Shown: positions 19,200 through 30,405 of the stretch, piece after piece | How positions within the stretch are numbered: the first letter of the stretch is position 1 | How the letters are laid out: each line of letters opens with the position of its first letter | Source: Salsipaludibacter sp963735045 | GTDB taxonomy: Bacteria; Actinomycetota; Nitriliruptoria; Nitriliruptorales; Nitriliruptoraceae | NCBI GenBank assembly: GCA_963735045.1 | Contig: CAVTIZ010000001.1 | Location: 620,001 to 684,000 of the forward strand | Length of the DNA stretch: 64,000 nucleotides | Reading direction: 5' to 3' | Translations under genes and position numbers: made by a program | Notes under the pieces: model-generated | Told to the model about the DNA's origin: nothing | Seen by the model: only the letters and a program-made list of their open reading frames with translations | Database searches by the model: none

Positions 19200-19817
19200 T
19201 CAGGGCCGCGCGATCCCCCGCCGGTGGCACCCGAGCAGGTGGTTGTCGACCATCCCGACGGCCTCCATCAGGGCATGCACGGTGGTGGGTCCCACGAAGG
19301 CGAACCCGCGGGCCTTGAGCTCGCCCGCGAGCCGGGCCGAGGCCGGTGAACGCGTCTGCAGGTCGCCGGTGGTCGCCGCGGCCGGGACCGGGTCGGGGCG
19401 ACGGGACCACAGGAAGGCGTCGAGCCCACCCTCGTCACGCAGGTCCACGGTCGCACGCGCGTTGCCGATGGTGGCCTCGATCTTGGCGCGGCTGCGCACG
19501 ATCGAGGCGTCCTGGACCAACCGTTGGACGTCGGCGTCGGTGAAGCCGGCGACGACGTCGGGGGCGAAGTCGGCGAAGGCGCATCGGAAGGCCGGTCGCT
19601 TGTCCAGGATGACGCGCCAGCTGAGCCCGGCCTGGAACGCCTCGAGGCTGACCCGTTCGAACAGCCGACGCTCGCCACGGACCTCCATCCCCCACTCGGT
19701 GTCGTGGTAGCCGCGTTCGGGTTCCGCGACCGCCCACGGGCACCGCGCCACGCCGTCGTCGCCGACCACCACGCCCGCCCCCCGCGGGGCTGGCCCCGAT
19801 CCGCCGTCGCCGCCCAT
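19200..19817 (-). CDS. tag: DNA-3-methyladenine glycosylase I
   Basis: The 205-residue protein matches Tag: CPWAVAEPERGYHDTEWG at the start, the helix LFERVSLEAFQAGLSW, DASIVRSRAKIEATIGNA, and the zinc-site region at the C-terminus (MVDNHLLGCHRR). The zinc Cys near the N-terminus (ARCPWA) and a histidine in YHDTEWG are present. Tag removes 3-methyladenine from alkylated DNA. ATG 19817 is chosen because GGAGGAG lies 7 bases upstream; the first 20 residues are Gly/Pro-rich and may be disordered. It is divergent from the DJ-1/PfpI gene with three 21-base iterons in between, and a second alkylation-repair gene lies 1.5 kb away. Confidence 0.9.
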   Translation of the reverse strand: MGGDGGSGPAPRGAGVVVGDDGVARCPWAVAEPERGYHDTEWGMEVRGERRLFERVSLEAFQAGLSWRVILDKRPAFRCAFADFAPDVVAGFTDADVQRLVQDASIVRSRAKIEATIGNARATVDLRDEGGLDAFLWSRRPDPVPAAATTGDLQTRSPASARLAGELKARGFAFVGPTTVHALMEAVGMVDNHLLGCHRRGIARP

Positions 19818-19950
19818 CCGGGTCTCCTCCGGGCCGTCCGCCGGCTCCACCGCGTCCGCCCGGGTCCCCGGGCCACCCCAGTCTGCCACCCGACGGCGAC
19901 CGGCCGTCCGGTGGACGACGGGCCGCCACCCCGACATTCCCCCGATCGCC

Positions 19951-20013
19951 CCCGTCGTTCGGCCGACCACCCCCGTCGTTCGGCCGGCCGCAGGCGTCGT
20001 CCGGCCGACGTGG
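19951..20013. repeat. Three 21-base iterons between tag and the DJ-1/PfpI gene
   Basis: CGTCGTTCGGCCG-type sequence recurs at 19951, 19972 and 19993, each 21 bases apart, the third copy less exact. Two-helical-turn spacing suits a protein binding one face of the DNA upstream of the -10 at 20031. Confidence 0.6.
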
Positions 20014-20030
20014 TGGCACCCTCGGCTTCG

Positions 20031-20036
20031 TACGGT
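20031..20036 (+). promoter_or_regulatory. Predicted -10 element (TACGGT) for the DJ-1/PfpI gene
   Basis: TACGGT lies 35 bases before the ATG. No -35 hexamer is apparent, which fits an activator-dependent promoter given the iterons just upstream. Confidence 0.35.
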
Positions 20037-20065
20037 GGAAGGTCCACCACCCAAGGACCATGCAC

Positions 20066-20608
20066 ATGGCCAACGAGTTGCAGGGCAAGACCATCGCCTT
20101 CGCCGTCGCGAGCGAGGGCATCGAGCAGGTCGAGTTGACCGAACCGTGGAAGGCCGTCGAGGAGGCGGGCGGGACACCTCGCCTGCTGTCCGTCGACGAC
20201 GGCAGCGTCCAGGCGTTCAACCACCTCGACAAGGCCGACACCTTCGACGTGGACGCTACCTTCGACGGGGCCACCTCGGGCGACTACGACGCCCTGGTGC
20301 TGCCCGGTGGGGTGGCCAACCCGGACGCCCTCCGGATGGACACCGACGCCGTGGCCTTCATCGCCTCCTTCTTCGCCGACGGCAAGCCCGTCGCCGCGAT
20401 CTGCCACGCGCCGTGGACCCTGGTCGAGGCCGACGTCGTGGGCGGTCGCCGCATGACGTCGTGGCCGAGCCTGCAGACCGACCTGCGCAACGCCGGTGCG
20501 GACTGGGTGGACGAGGAGGTCGTCGTCGACGGCAACCTGGTCACCAGCCGCAACCCCGACGACCTGCCGGCCTTCAACCGCGAGCTCGTGACCCTGTTCG
20601 CCACCTGA
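20066..20608 (+). CDS. DJ-1/PfpI-family protein (type 1 glutamine amidotransferase fold)
   Basis: The 180-residue protein has the PfpI/YhbO layout: EGIEQVELTEPWKAVEEAGG, YDALVLPGGVANPDALR, and the nucleophile-elbow cysteine in AAICHAPWTLVEA, followed by the family histidine. Relatives act as stress proteins and are proposed deglycases for methylglyoxal adducts. ATG 20066 is preferred over the ATG two codons earlier, because AAGGA is 8 bases from the former and only 2 from the latter. A perfect palindrome follows the stop. Confidence 0.9.
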   Translation: MANELQGKTIAFAVASEGIEQVELTEPWKAVEEAGGTPRLLSVDDGSVQAFNHLDKADTFDVDATFDGATSGDYDALVLPGGVANPDALRMDTDAVAFIASFFADGKPVAAICHAPWTLVEADVVGGRRMTSWPSLQTDLRNAGADWVDEEVVVDGNLVTSRNPDDLPAFNRELVTLFAT

Positions 20609-20625
20609 CCGAACCCCGCACCACC

Positions 20626-20661
20626 ACGACCGCCCGGCACCTGCAGGTGCCGGGCGGTCGT
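20626..20661. terminator. Perfect 36-base palindrome terminator
   Basis: ACGACCGCCCGGCACCTG is followed directly by its own complement, between converging genes (DJ-1/PfpI and the methyltransferase). A stem of up to 16 pairs can form. Confidence 0.8.
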
Positions 20662-20679
20662 CGTGACGTCGCGGGTCGG

Positions 20680-21291
20680 TCATCCCGACGACTCGTGCGC
20701 CAGCAGCCAGCGCTTGGCGTCCGCGCCGCCGGCGTACTGCCCGGGGCTGCCGTCGGCCCGTACGACGCGGTGGCACGGCAGCACCAGCGGCAGTGGGTTG
20801 GTGGCACACGCGGTCCCGACCGCCCTGGCCGCCCGTGGTCGGCCGACGGCGGCCGCCACCTCGCCGTAGCTCTCGGTGTGGCCCCACCCGATGTCGGGCA
20901 GGTGGATGACGACGTCGCGCCGGAAGCCGCTGGCGAGTCGCAGGTCCAGGTCCACCGTGACACGTCGACGCCGACCGGCGAAGTACTCGTCGAGCTGGCG
21001 CGCCACCACGTCCAGCCGTGCCGGGGCACGCAGCACTCGCGGACCGACGGTCGTCGCCAGGTCGGCCAGGACCTGGTCGTGGCCCCCACCCGCGAAGGCG
21101 ACCTTGACCAGCCCGGCCGTGGTCGCGGCCAGCAGCAGCGGCCCCACCGGGCTGTCGACGGCGCGCCAGGCCACGTCGACGAGGTCGGCGTCCTCGGCCC
21201 GACGGACCAGTCGCCGGGCCAGTCCGTCCATGGTCTCGCGGTCGGGCGCCAACCCGGCCAACAGGTCGTCGAGGTCGTCGAGGCCGTTCAT
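20680..21291 (-). CDS. ogt-like: Methylated-DNA-protein-cysteine methyltransferase
   Basis: The 203-residue protein carries the active-site PCHRVV with Cys173, preceded by GRPRAARAVGTACATNPLPLVL and followed by GGADAKRWLLAHE. It removes methyl groups from O6-methylguanine in a suicide reaction. About 40 N-terminal residues (DDLDDLLAGLAPDRETMDGLARRL) are not part of the usual Ogt core; they look helical and anti-sigma-like, though no CxxC/HxxxC zinc motif is present. The start overlaps the stop of the ECF sigma gene (ATGA), so the two proteins are made together. Alkylation damage control is the likely theme, with tag close by. Confidence 0.9.
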   Translation of the reverse strand: MNGLDDLDDLLAGLAPDRETMDGLARRLVRRAEDADLVDVAWRAVDSPVGPLLLAATTAGLVKVAFAGGGHDQVLADLATTVGPRVLRAPARLDVVARQLDEYFAGRRRRVTVDLDLRLASGFRRDVVIHLPDIGWGHTESYGEVAAAVGRPRAARAVGTACATNPLPLVLPCHRVVRADGSPGQYAGGADAKRWLLAHESSG

Positions 21292-21797
21292 CGTGGGCTC
21301 CCGTCGTCGCGGTGGAGGTCGGCCCGGAGCCGCCGGATCCCGTCCGACGACGCCTTGCGGGCGGCCTCCACGCTCCCGCCCACGATCCCGGCGACCTCGG
21401 CATGCGGGAGCCCGGCGACGTGGTGGTAGGCGACGCACTGGCGTTGCTTGTCCGGGAGCCGGTCGAGTGCCTCCCACAGGTGGGTGTCGGCCGGTTCGGG
21501 GATGCCGTCGTGGGCAGGACGGTCACGAGCAGTCGCGTGTTCCGGCGCGTCCCCGGTCGGCACGGCGTGGCGTCGCCGCCGGCGGACCACGTCGATGGCC
21601 TTGCGATGGGCGATCGTCACCAGCCAGCCCTCCACGTTGCTGTCGGGCCGCAGGTCGGGCCAGGCCCGCAGCGCCGCCAGGTAGGTCTCCGCCCAGGCGT
21701 CGTCGGCGTCGGCCGTCGGGCCGAGCACGGCGCGCACCACCCGCATCACGGTGGGGCCATGGCGGGTGGCGACGGGATCGAACGGCAACGTGTTCAC
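21288..21797 (-). CDS. ECF-type RNA polymerase sigma factor
   Basis: The 169-residue protein has sigma region 2 (AETYLAALRAWPDLRPDSNVEGWLVTIAHRKAIDVVRRRRR) and region 4 (LWEALDRLPDKQRQCVAYHHVAGLPHAEVAGIVGGSVEAARKASSDGIRRLR). No anti-sigma factor gene is next to it; instead its stop overlaps the start of the methyltransferase gene. In other actinobacteria a sigma factor is also seen beside an Ogt-type protein. The gene starts 54 bases after the oxidase gene on the same strand and may share its transcript. Confidence 0.9.
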   Translation of the reverse strand: MNTLPFDPVATRHGPTVMRVVRAVLGPTADADDAWAETYLAALRAWPDLRPDSNVEGWLVTIAHRKAIDVVRRRRRHAVPTGDAPEHATARDRPAHDGIPEPADTHLWEALDRLPDKQRQCVAYHHVAGLPHAEVAGIVGGSVEAARKASSDGIRRLRADLHRDDGSPR

Positions 21798-21851
21798 ACC
21801 CGGCCAACGTCGGACGACCCCGAGACGTGAGGTCGCGCTCGCCCACGGGTG

Positions 21852-22826
21852 TCATCCATGGCGCGCCACGCCGTCGACCAGGTCGGCCACGCGCTCGGCG
21901 GTGCCCGGGGCCAGCGTCCAGCCGGCACCCCCGTGGCCGTAGGCATGCACGACCGGGATCGTCGCCACCCGCCGGTCCAGTTCCACCCGGATGCCGCCGT
22001 GGCGATAGGGGCGAAGGCCCACCACCGCGTCGTCGGGTCGCGGCGTGTGGCCGACCAGCTCCGGGAACACCCGGGCGTTGCCGGTGACCAGGCGCCGGGA
22101 GGTGTCGGGGTCCACGACCCGCGACCAGTTCCCATGGTCCGACGTCCCACCCAGGAACAGCCCGCCCTGTCGCGGGTAGGCGTAGAAGCCGTCGGCCGAG
22201 ATCGACCCGTCGGGGACCGCGCCGGTGGCCACGACCACCCCCTGGCCCCGGATCGGTTCGACCGCGTGGTCACCGACCAGGTGCACCGCCCCGACGCCGG
22301 TGGCGTTGACGACCAGCTCGGCGTCCGCGGCCAGCTCGTCGAGGGAGTCCACGACACGATCGACCAGGTCGACGCCGTGGTCATCACGCACGTGGCCGAC
22401 CACGGCCGGGAGCACGCGGACGACGTCGGCGTACCAGGTCACGAAGGACAGTTCGGTCCGGTAGCCCCCCGGGATGACCGCACCGTCGGCGGCGGACCGC
22501 CGCACGACCTGGTCCATCCGGTCCGCGTAGGCGAAGGCGATCTCGTCGCCGTCGGTGGCCAGGACGTGGCGGTGACGGATGATGCCAAGCGCGGCGGAGA
22601 AGCCACGACGGTCCCAGTCGCGCAGGACCCGCTGGCTCATCGCCAACAGGTCGTCGGTGAGCGGGCCGGGCGCGACCGAACGTGGCTTGAAACTGGCCCC
22701 CGCGGTGGCCGACGTGGTCTCCGCCGGCGGTTGCGCCGCATGCACCACGACCACGTGGCCCCGGTGCGCCAGCGCATGGGCAGCCAGCAGGCCGATGATG
22801 CCGGCCCCCACCACCACGACCTGCAC
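21852..22826 (-). CDS. dao-like: D-amino-acid oxidase family flavoenzyme
   Basis: The 324-residue protein follows the DAO pattern: FAD-binding VVVVGAGIIGLLAAHALA at the N-terminus, the conserved ATSATAGASFKP-like segment (here TTSATAGASFKP), RGQGVVVATG, GLRPYRHGGIRVE and the closing HAYGHGGAGWTLAPG. DAO oxidises D-amino acids to imino acids with release of H2O2. The start is set at the GTG of VQVVVVGAG because GAGGGG is 6 bases upstream; earlier in-frame codons lack a site. Eukaryote-like DAOs are known in several actinobacteria. The gene is divergent from the dehydrogenase at 22974. Confidence 0.9.
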   Translation of the reverse strand: MQVVVVGAGIIGLLAAHALAHRGHVVVVHAAQPPAETTSATAGASFKPRSVAPGPLTDDLLAMSQRVLRDWDRRGFSAALGIIRHRHVLATDGDEIAFAYADRMDQVVRRSAADGAVIPGGYRTELSFVTWYADVVRVLPAVVGHVRDDHGVDLVDRVVDSLDELAADAELVVNATGVGAVHLVGDHAVEPIRGQGVVVATGAVPDGSISADGFYAYPRQGGLFLGGTSDHGNWSRVVDPDTSRRLVTGNARVFPELVGHTPRPDDAVVGLRPYRHGGIRVELDRRVATIPVVHAYGHGGAGWTLAPGTAERVADLVDGVARHG

Positions 22827-22909
22827 CAGCCACCCCTCGTCCACGACCGGGCACCCTACTGGGGCCGTGCCCGGCCGGGGTCGGCCTCCCCCGGCTCCGG
22901 TGGGCGTCG

Positions 22910-22915
22910 TACCGT
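22910..22915 (+). promoter_or_regulatory. Predicted -10 element (TACCGT) for the dehydrogenase gene
   Basis: TACCGT lies 59 bases before the ATG at 22974 in the divergent interval. No clear -35. Confidence 0.3.
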
Positions 22916-22973
22916 CGGCGAGGTCCGGCCACCACGACCGGGCGCTCCGCACGAGTCGAGGACAGGACTGGTC

Positions 22974-23840
22974 ATGCGTGTCGCGATGCTGGGAACCGGG
23001 ATCATGGGCTCCGGGATGGCCACGAACCTGGCACGGGCCGGCCACGACGTGGTGGTGTGGAACCGCACCCGTGAACGCGCCGAGGCCGTCGCCGGGGCAC
23101 CCGACGCGCCGGACCGGGTCACGGTGGCCGACACCCCACGCGAGGCCGCCGAGGGGGCCGACGTCGTGGTGACCATGGTCATCGACGCCGAGGCCGTGCG
23201 CGCGGTCATGACGGGCCAGGACGGTGCGCTGGCCGGGGACGACACCCCGCTGTGGGTGCAGAGTTCGACGGTTGGCGACGAGCTCGCGGGGCTGGCCTGG
23301 TTGGCCCGCGAGGCGGGCTGGTCGATGGTCGACGCACCCGTGCTGGGGACGCGTGGGCCCGCCGCGGACGGCACGCTCACCTCGCTCGTGGCCGGCGACC
23401 CCGCCGACGTCGACCGCGCGCGGCCCCTGTTGGACGCCTGGGGCACCCGGGTCGTGGAGGCGGGCGACGACCTGGGCGATGCCTCACGACTCAAGCTGGC
23501 CGTGAACGCCTGGGTCATCGGGCTGCTGTCGGGACTGGCGGAGTCGCTCACGGTGGCGCGCCGGCTCGGGGTGGACCCGGCGACGGTGCTGGCCACCGTC
23601 GAGGGCTCGGCCGTCGACGCCCCCTACGTGCAGGTCAAGGGCTCCTCGATGGCCACGGGGGACTACGACCCGCAGTTCCCACTGTCGGGGATGGCCAAGG
23701 ACCTCGGGTTGATCCGCACGGCCGCCGGCCACGACCTGCCCGGCCTGGCCGCGATCGCCGGGACCGCGGCCGCCGCGATGGAGGCTGACCACGGCGACCA
23801 CGACATGGCCGCGATCATCGAGGGCCTGCCCGACCGCTGA
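22974..23840 (+). CDS. NAD(P)-dependent 3-hydroxyisobutyrate-dehydrogenase-like oxidoreductase
   Basis: The 288-residue protein starts with VAMLGTGIMGSGMATNLARAG, the Rossmann signature of beta-hydroxyacid dehydrogenases. It has the substrate-site segment DAPVLGTRGPAADGTLTSLVAGD and the catalytic-lysine helix in ASRLKLAVNAWV (family position GxxxxxKxxxN, with the glycine replaced here). Possible substrates include 3-hydroxyisobutyrate, tartronate semialdehyde or succinic semialdehyde. The ATG follows AGGA at 6 bases. It is divergent from the D-amino-acid oxidase but shares no obvious pathway with it. Confidence 0.85.
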   Translation: MRVAMLGTGIMGSGMATNLARAGHDVVVWNRTRERAEAVAGAPDAPDRVTVADTPREAAEGADVVVTMVIDAEAVRAVMTGQDGALAGDDTPLWVQSSTVGDELAGLAWLAREAGWSMVDAPVLGTRGPAADGTLTSLVAGDPADVDRARPLLDAWGTRVVEAGDDLGDASRLKLAVNAWVIGLLSGLAESLTVARRLGVDPATVLATVEGSAVDAPYVQVKGSSMATGDYDPQFPLSGMAKDLGLIRTAAGHDLPGLAAIAGTAAAAMEADHGDHDMAAIIEGLPDR

Positions 23841-23870
23841 CCGCCGCGCGGGGCCGTCACCCGGGGCGGG

Positions 23871-25787
23871 CTACTCGACGTCGGGGGCCAGGAAGTAGGA
23901 CACCGACAGCGGCGGCAGGTTCAGCGACAGCGACTGCGAGAACCCGTGGGTGGACACCTCGTCGGCGGTGACCGCCCCGAGGTTGCCGACCCCGGAACCG
24001 CCGTAGTCGGCGGCGTCGGAGTTCAACAGTTCGGACCAGCTGCCCGACATGGGCACGCCGACGCGGTACTCGTGGCGCGGCACGGGGGTGAAGTTGGCCA
24101 CGACCAGCACCGGGGGGTGTTCGGGGCCACCACGCCGCAGCAGCGACACCACCGACTGGTCGGTGTCGGAGGCGTCGACCCACGCGAACCCCTCCGGGGT
24201 GACGTCCCCGCTGTGCAGTGCCGGGTGTTCGCGATAGGCATGTGCGGCGTCTCGGGTCAGCTTCAGCACCCCGTCGTGCATCGACGCGTCCAGTTCGTGC
24301 CAGTCCAGGCTCTGGTTGTGGTTCCACTCCGCACGCTGGCCGAACTCCTGACCCTGGAACAGCAGCTTCTTGCCCGGGGTGGCGAACTGCCAGGCCAACA
24401 GGCAGCGCAGGTTGGCGAACTGCTGCCAGTCGTCACCGGGCATCTTGGACAGCAGCGACCCCTTGCCGTGCACGACCTCGTCGTGGCTCAGCGGCAGGCA
24501 GAAGTTCTCGCTCCAGGCATAGATCCCCCGGAAGGTCAGCCGGTCGTGGTGGAAGCGACGGTGGATCGGTTCGCGCTGGAAGTAGTCCAGCGTGTCGTGC
24601 ATCCAGCCCATGTCCCACTTGAAGCCGAAGCCCAGGCCACCCAGGTAGGTCGGCCGGGACACCCCGGGCCACGACGTCGACTCCTCGGCGAAGGTCTGGG
24701 CGTCGGGGAACATGCCGTAGACCTCGGTGTTGAGTGCCCGGAGGAACTCGACGGCCTCGATGTTCTCGTTGCCGCCGAACTCGTTGGGGATCCACTCGCC
24801 CTCCTCGCGGGAGTAGTCGAGGTAGAGCATCGACGCGACCCCGTCGACCCGCAGGCCGTCGACGTGGTAGCGGTCCAGCCACGAGATCGCCGAGCTGAGC
24901 AGGAACGACTTCACCTCGTGACGGCCGTAGTTGAAGATCGACGACGTCCAGTCGGGGTGGAAGCCCTTGCGGTCGTCGGCGTGCTCGTACAGGTGCGTGC
25001 CGTCGTACTCCTGCAGGGCGTAGTCGTCGGTCGGGAAGTGGGAGGGCACCCAGTCCAGGATGACGCCGATGTCGTTCTGGTGGAGCGAGTCGACCAGGAA
25101 CATGAAGTCCTGGGGGGTCCCGTACCGCGACGACGGCGCGAAGTAGCCCGTGCACTGGTAGCCCCACGACCCCTCGAACGGGAACTCCATGATCGGCAGG
25201 AGCTCGACGTGGGTGAAGCCCATCGCGACGACGTGCTCGACCAGCCGGGGGGCGACCTCGCGGTAGGTCAGGACGCGGTCGTCCTCGCCCCGCTGCCACG
25301 ACCCCAGGTGGACCTCGTAGATCGCGATCGGGCGGTCCTGGGCCTGGCGGTCCCCGCGCACCTCCAGCCAGTCCTGGTCGCCCCACTCGTAGGCCAGGTC
25401 CCAGACCTTCGACCCGGTCAGGGGCGGGGTCTCGGTGTGCGCGGCGTAGGGGTCGAACTTGTCCTTGGTGGTGCCGTCGGCACGCCAGATGCGGAACTTG
25501 TAGGTGTCGCCGGACTTGACCTGGGGCACGAAGCCCTCCCAGATGCCCGAGCTGCCACGCATCCGCAGCGGGTGGGTGGACCCGTCCCAGCCGTTGAAGT
25601 CGCCCACCACCGACACCTGGGTCGCGTTGGGCGCCCACACGGCGAAGTGCGCGCCGTCGACCCCGTCGACCGTGCCCAGGTGGGATCCCAGCCGGTCGTG
25701 GAGCTTGAGGTGGCTGCCCTCGTTGAACAGGTACAGGTCCTGGTCGCCGATGAGCGACTCGGTGTGGATCGTGTCGTGGTCGGCCAT
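23871..25787 (-). CDS. glgB: 1,4-alpha-glucan branching enzyme
   Basis: The 638-residue GH13 enzyme has a CBM48 domain (GAHFAVWAPNATQVSVVGDFNGWDG), IYEVHLGSW, the nucleophile Asp315 in DGLRVDGVAS, the acid Glu368 in FAEEST, and LPLSHDEVVHGKGS. It makes alpha-1,6 branches in the glucan built by GlgE. The ATG at 25787 follows GGAAGGG. It lies 137 bases downstream of treS-mak on the same strand. The extra N1 domain present in some GlgB proteins is absent; the first 35 residues (MADHDTIHTESLIGDQD) replace it. Confidence 0.95.
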   Translation of the reverse strand: MADHDTIHTESLIGDQDLYLFNEGSHLKLHDRLGSHLGTVDGVDGAHFAVWAPNATQVSVVGDFNGWDGSTHPLRMRGSSGIWEGFVPQVKSGDTYKFRIWRADGTTKDKFDPYAAHTETPPLTGSKVWDLAYEWGDQDWLEVRGDRQAQDRPIAIYEVHLGSWQRGEDDRVLTYREVAPRLVEHVVAMGFTHVELLPIMEFPFEGSWGYQCTGYFAPSSRYGTPQDFMFLVDSLHQNDIGVILDWVPSHFPTDDYALQEYDGTHLYEHADDRKGFHPDWTSSIFNYGRHEVKSFLLSSAISWLDRYHVDGLRVDGVASMLYLDYSREEGEWIPNEFGGNENIEAVEFLRALNTEVYGMFPDAQTFAEESTSWPGVSRPTYLGGLGFGFKWDMGWMHDTLDYFQREPIHRRFHHDRLTFRGIYAWSENFCLPLSHDEVVHGKGSLLSKMPGDDWQQFANLRCLLAWQFATPGKKLLFQGQEFGQRAEWNHNQSLDWHELDASMHDGVLKLTRDAAHAYREHPALHSGDVTPEGFAWVDASDTDQSVVSLLRRGGPEHPPVLVVANFTPVPRHEYRVGVPMSGSWSELLNSDAADYGGSGVGNLGAVTADEVSTHGFSQSLSLNLPPLSVSYFLAPDVE

Positions 25788-25911
25788 GGTGGTGGCCCTT
25801 CCGGTCGGTTCGTTCGGTGCGTCAGGTGGTACGGGTCGTGCCTCGGTCGCGTGCCGGTCGGCCCGCGTGCCGCGACCGCGTCAGCCGCGAGTCGCGACCG
25901 GGCCGGCCGTG

Positions 25912-25924
25912 GTGGTGACCGTGG

Positions 25925-25931
<7 letters not shown>
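25912..25931. repeat. Perfect inverted repeat at the treS-mak stop
   Basis: GTGGTGACC and its complement flank a two-base loop, and the treS-mak stop codon lies within the right arm. It may be a weak hairpin between the two coding regions. Confidence 0.5.
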
Positions 25932-29284
<3,353 letters not shown>

Positions 29285-29441
29285 GTGATGCGCCTCGGAA
29301 CAGATGTGGGTGGGGGTGCCTGGTGACCGACGCTAGTGGCTCACGCGCTCCTCGGGACGACGCCCGCCGGGGTCCGTACGGCCCGCCACCGATGTCGACG
29401 AACGCCCCAGGGTCGGTCCGGCACGGCGCCGGACCCCACGA

Positions 29442-29457
29442 TCAACCACGGGGTTGA
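29442..29457. promoter_or_regulatory. Operator copy 1 for the ArsR-SRPBCC gene, over a TTGACT
   Basis: TCAACCACGGGGTTGA has perfect 6-base arms and overlaps a TTGACT (29454-29459) that can serve as a -35. It matches the second site in 14 of 16 positions. Confidence 0.6.
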
Positions 29458-29487
29458 CTTTGGTCCACGTCGGCGGCATGCTCATGG

Positions 29488-29503
29488 TCAACCAAGGAGT
29501 TGA
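29488..29503. promoter_or_regulatory. Operator copy 2 for the ArsR-SRPBCC gene, over the ribosome site
   Basis: TCAACCAAGGAGTTGA has 5-base arms, overlaps AAGGAG and ends two bases before the ATG at 29506. Its start is 46 bases from the start of the first copy. Confidence 0.6.
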
Positions 29504-29505
29504 GC

Positions 29506-30405
29506 ATGGGGACGACGACCCTGTCGACGGCCTTCGCCGCACTGGCGGACGACACCAGGAGGGACATCGTGGCGCGCCTGGCGTCGCGTGGGGACGCCAC
29601 GGTGACCGAGTTGGCGGCCGACTACGAGATGTCGTTGCAGGCCGTCTCCAAGCACGTCGGCGTGCTCGGTGACGCCGGTCTGGTGTCGCGTCGCCGCGAG
29701 GGACGACGCCGCCCGGTGTCGCTGGAACCCCTCGCCCTGTCGCTGCCGGCCGGCTGGTTGGGACGACGTCGGCGTGAGGCCGAGGATCGCCACCGCCGCC
29801 TCGACGCCGTGCTCGACGACCTGGCCGCACGACCCGACCCACCCCCGTCCGAGCACGACCCACGACCGCCCGAGCCCGACCCGGCGACGCCGACTCGACA
29901 AGGACCTCCCATGGCATCCGAGACCACCGTGCGCGCCGATGCCGGCGTGCCGATCATTCGCATCCGCCGCGACTTCGCCGCCCCACCCGCCGACGTGTTC
30001 CGCGCCCACGTCGACCCCGCGTTGATCGTGCGCTGGCTCGGCCCGGACGACCTCGAGATGACGGTCGACGTGTGGGACTGCCGGCAGGGTGGCGAGTACC
30101 GCTACGTCCACCGCCGACCGGGCGAGGAGCACGCCTTCCACGGGTGCTTCCACGCCGTGGTCCCCGACCGACGCATCGTCCAGACCTTCACGTGGGAGGG
30201 CCACCCGGACGGGGTGTCGCTGGACACCCTCGAGCTGACGGCGTTGGCGGGCGGGACCACCCGGCTGGAGGTGGCGAGCCTCGTGGAGTCCTTCGAGGCA
30301 CGCGACGCGATGCTGGCCAGCGGGATGGAGCGCGGCATCGAGCAGGGCTACCGCAGCCTCGACGACGTGCTGGCCGGCGGACCGGGCCGAGGGACGACGC
30401 GATGA
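29506..30405 (+). CDS. ArsR-family regulator fused to an SRPBCC (AHSA1) domain
   Basis: Residues 1-95 are an ArsR winged helix (LSTAFAALADDTRRDIVARLASRG, LQAVSKHVGVLGDAGLV). A Pro/Asp-rich linker of about 30 residues follows. Residues 140-295 are an AHSA1-type SRPBCC domain (IRRDFAAPPADVFRAHVDPALIVRWLGP, a strand reading QTFTWEG, and the closing helix GIEQGYRSLDDVL). The two parts are normally separate adjacent genes. ATG 29506 follows AAGGAG. An in-frame ATG at 29911, with AAGGA 6 bases upstream, could also produce the SRPBCC domain alone. The ligand is unknown. The next gene, a VOC protein, overlaps by ATGA. Confidence 0.85.
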   Translation: MGTTTLSTAFAALADDTRRDIVARLASRGDATVTELAADYEMSLQAVSKHVGVLGDAGLVSRRREGRRRPVSLEPLALSLPAGWLGRRRREAEDRHRRLDAVLDDLAARPDPPPSEHDPRPPEPDPATPTRQGPPMASETTVRADAGVPIIRIRRDFAAPPADVFRAHVDPALIVRWLGPDDLEMTVDVWDCRQGGEYRYVHRRPGEEHAFHGCFHAVVPDRRIVQTFTWEGHPDGVSLDTLELTALAGGTTRLEVASLVESFEARDAMLASGMERGIEQGYRSLDDVLAGGPGRGTTR

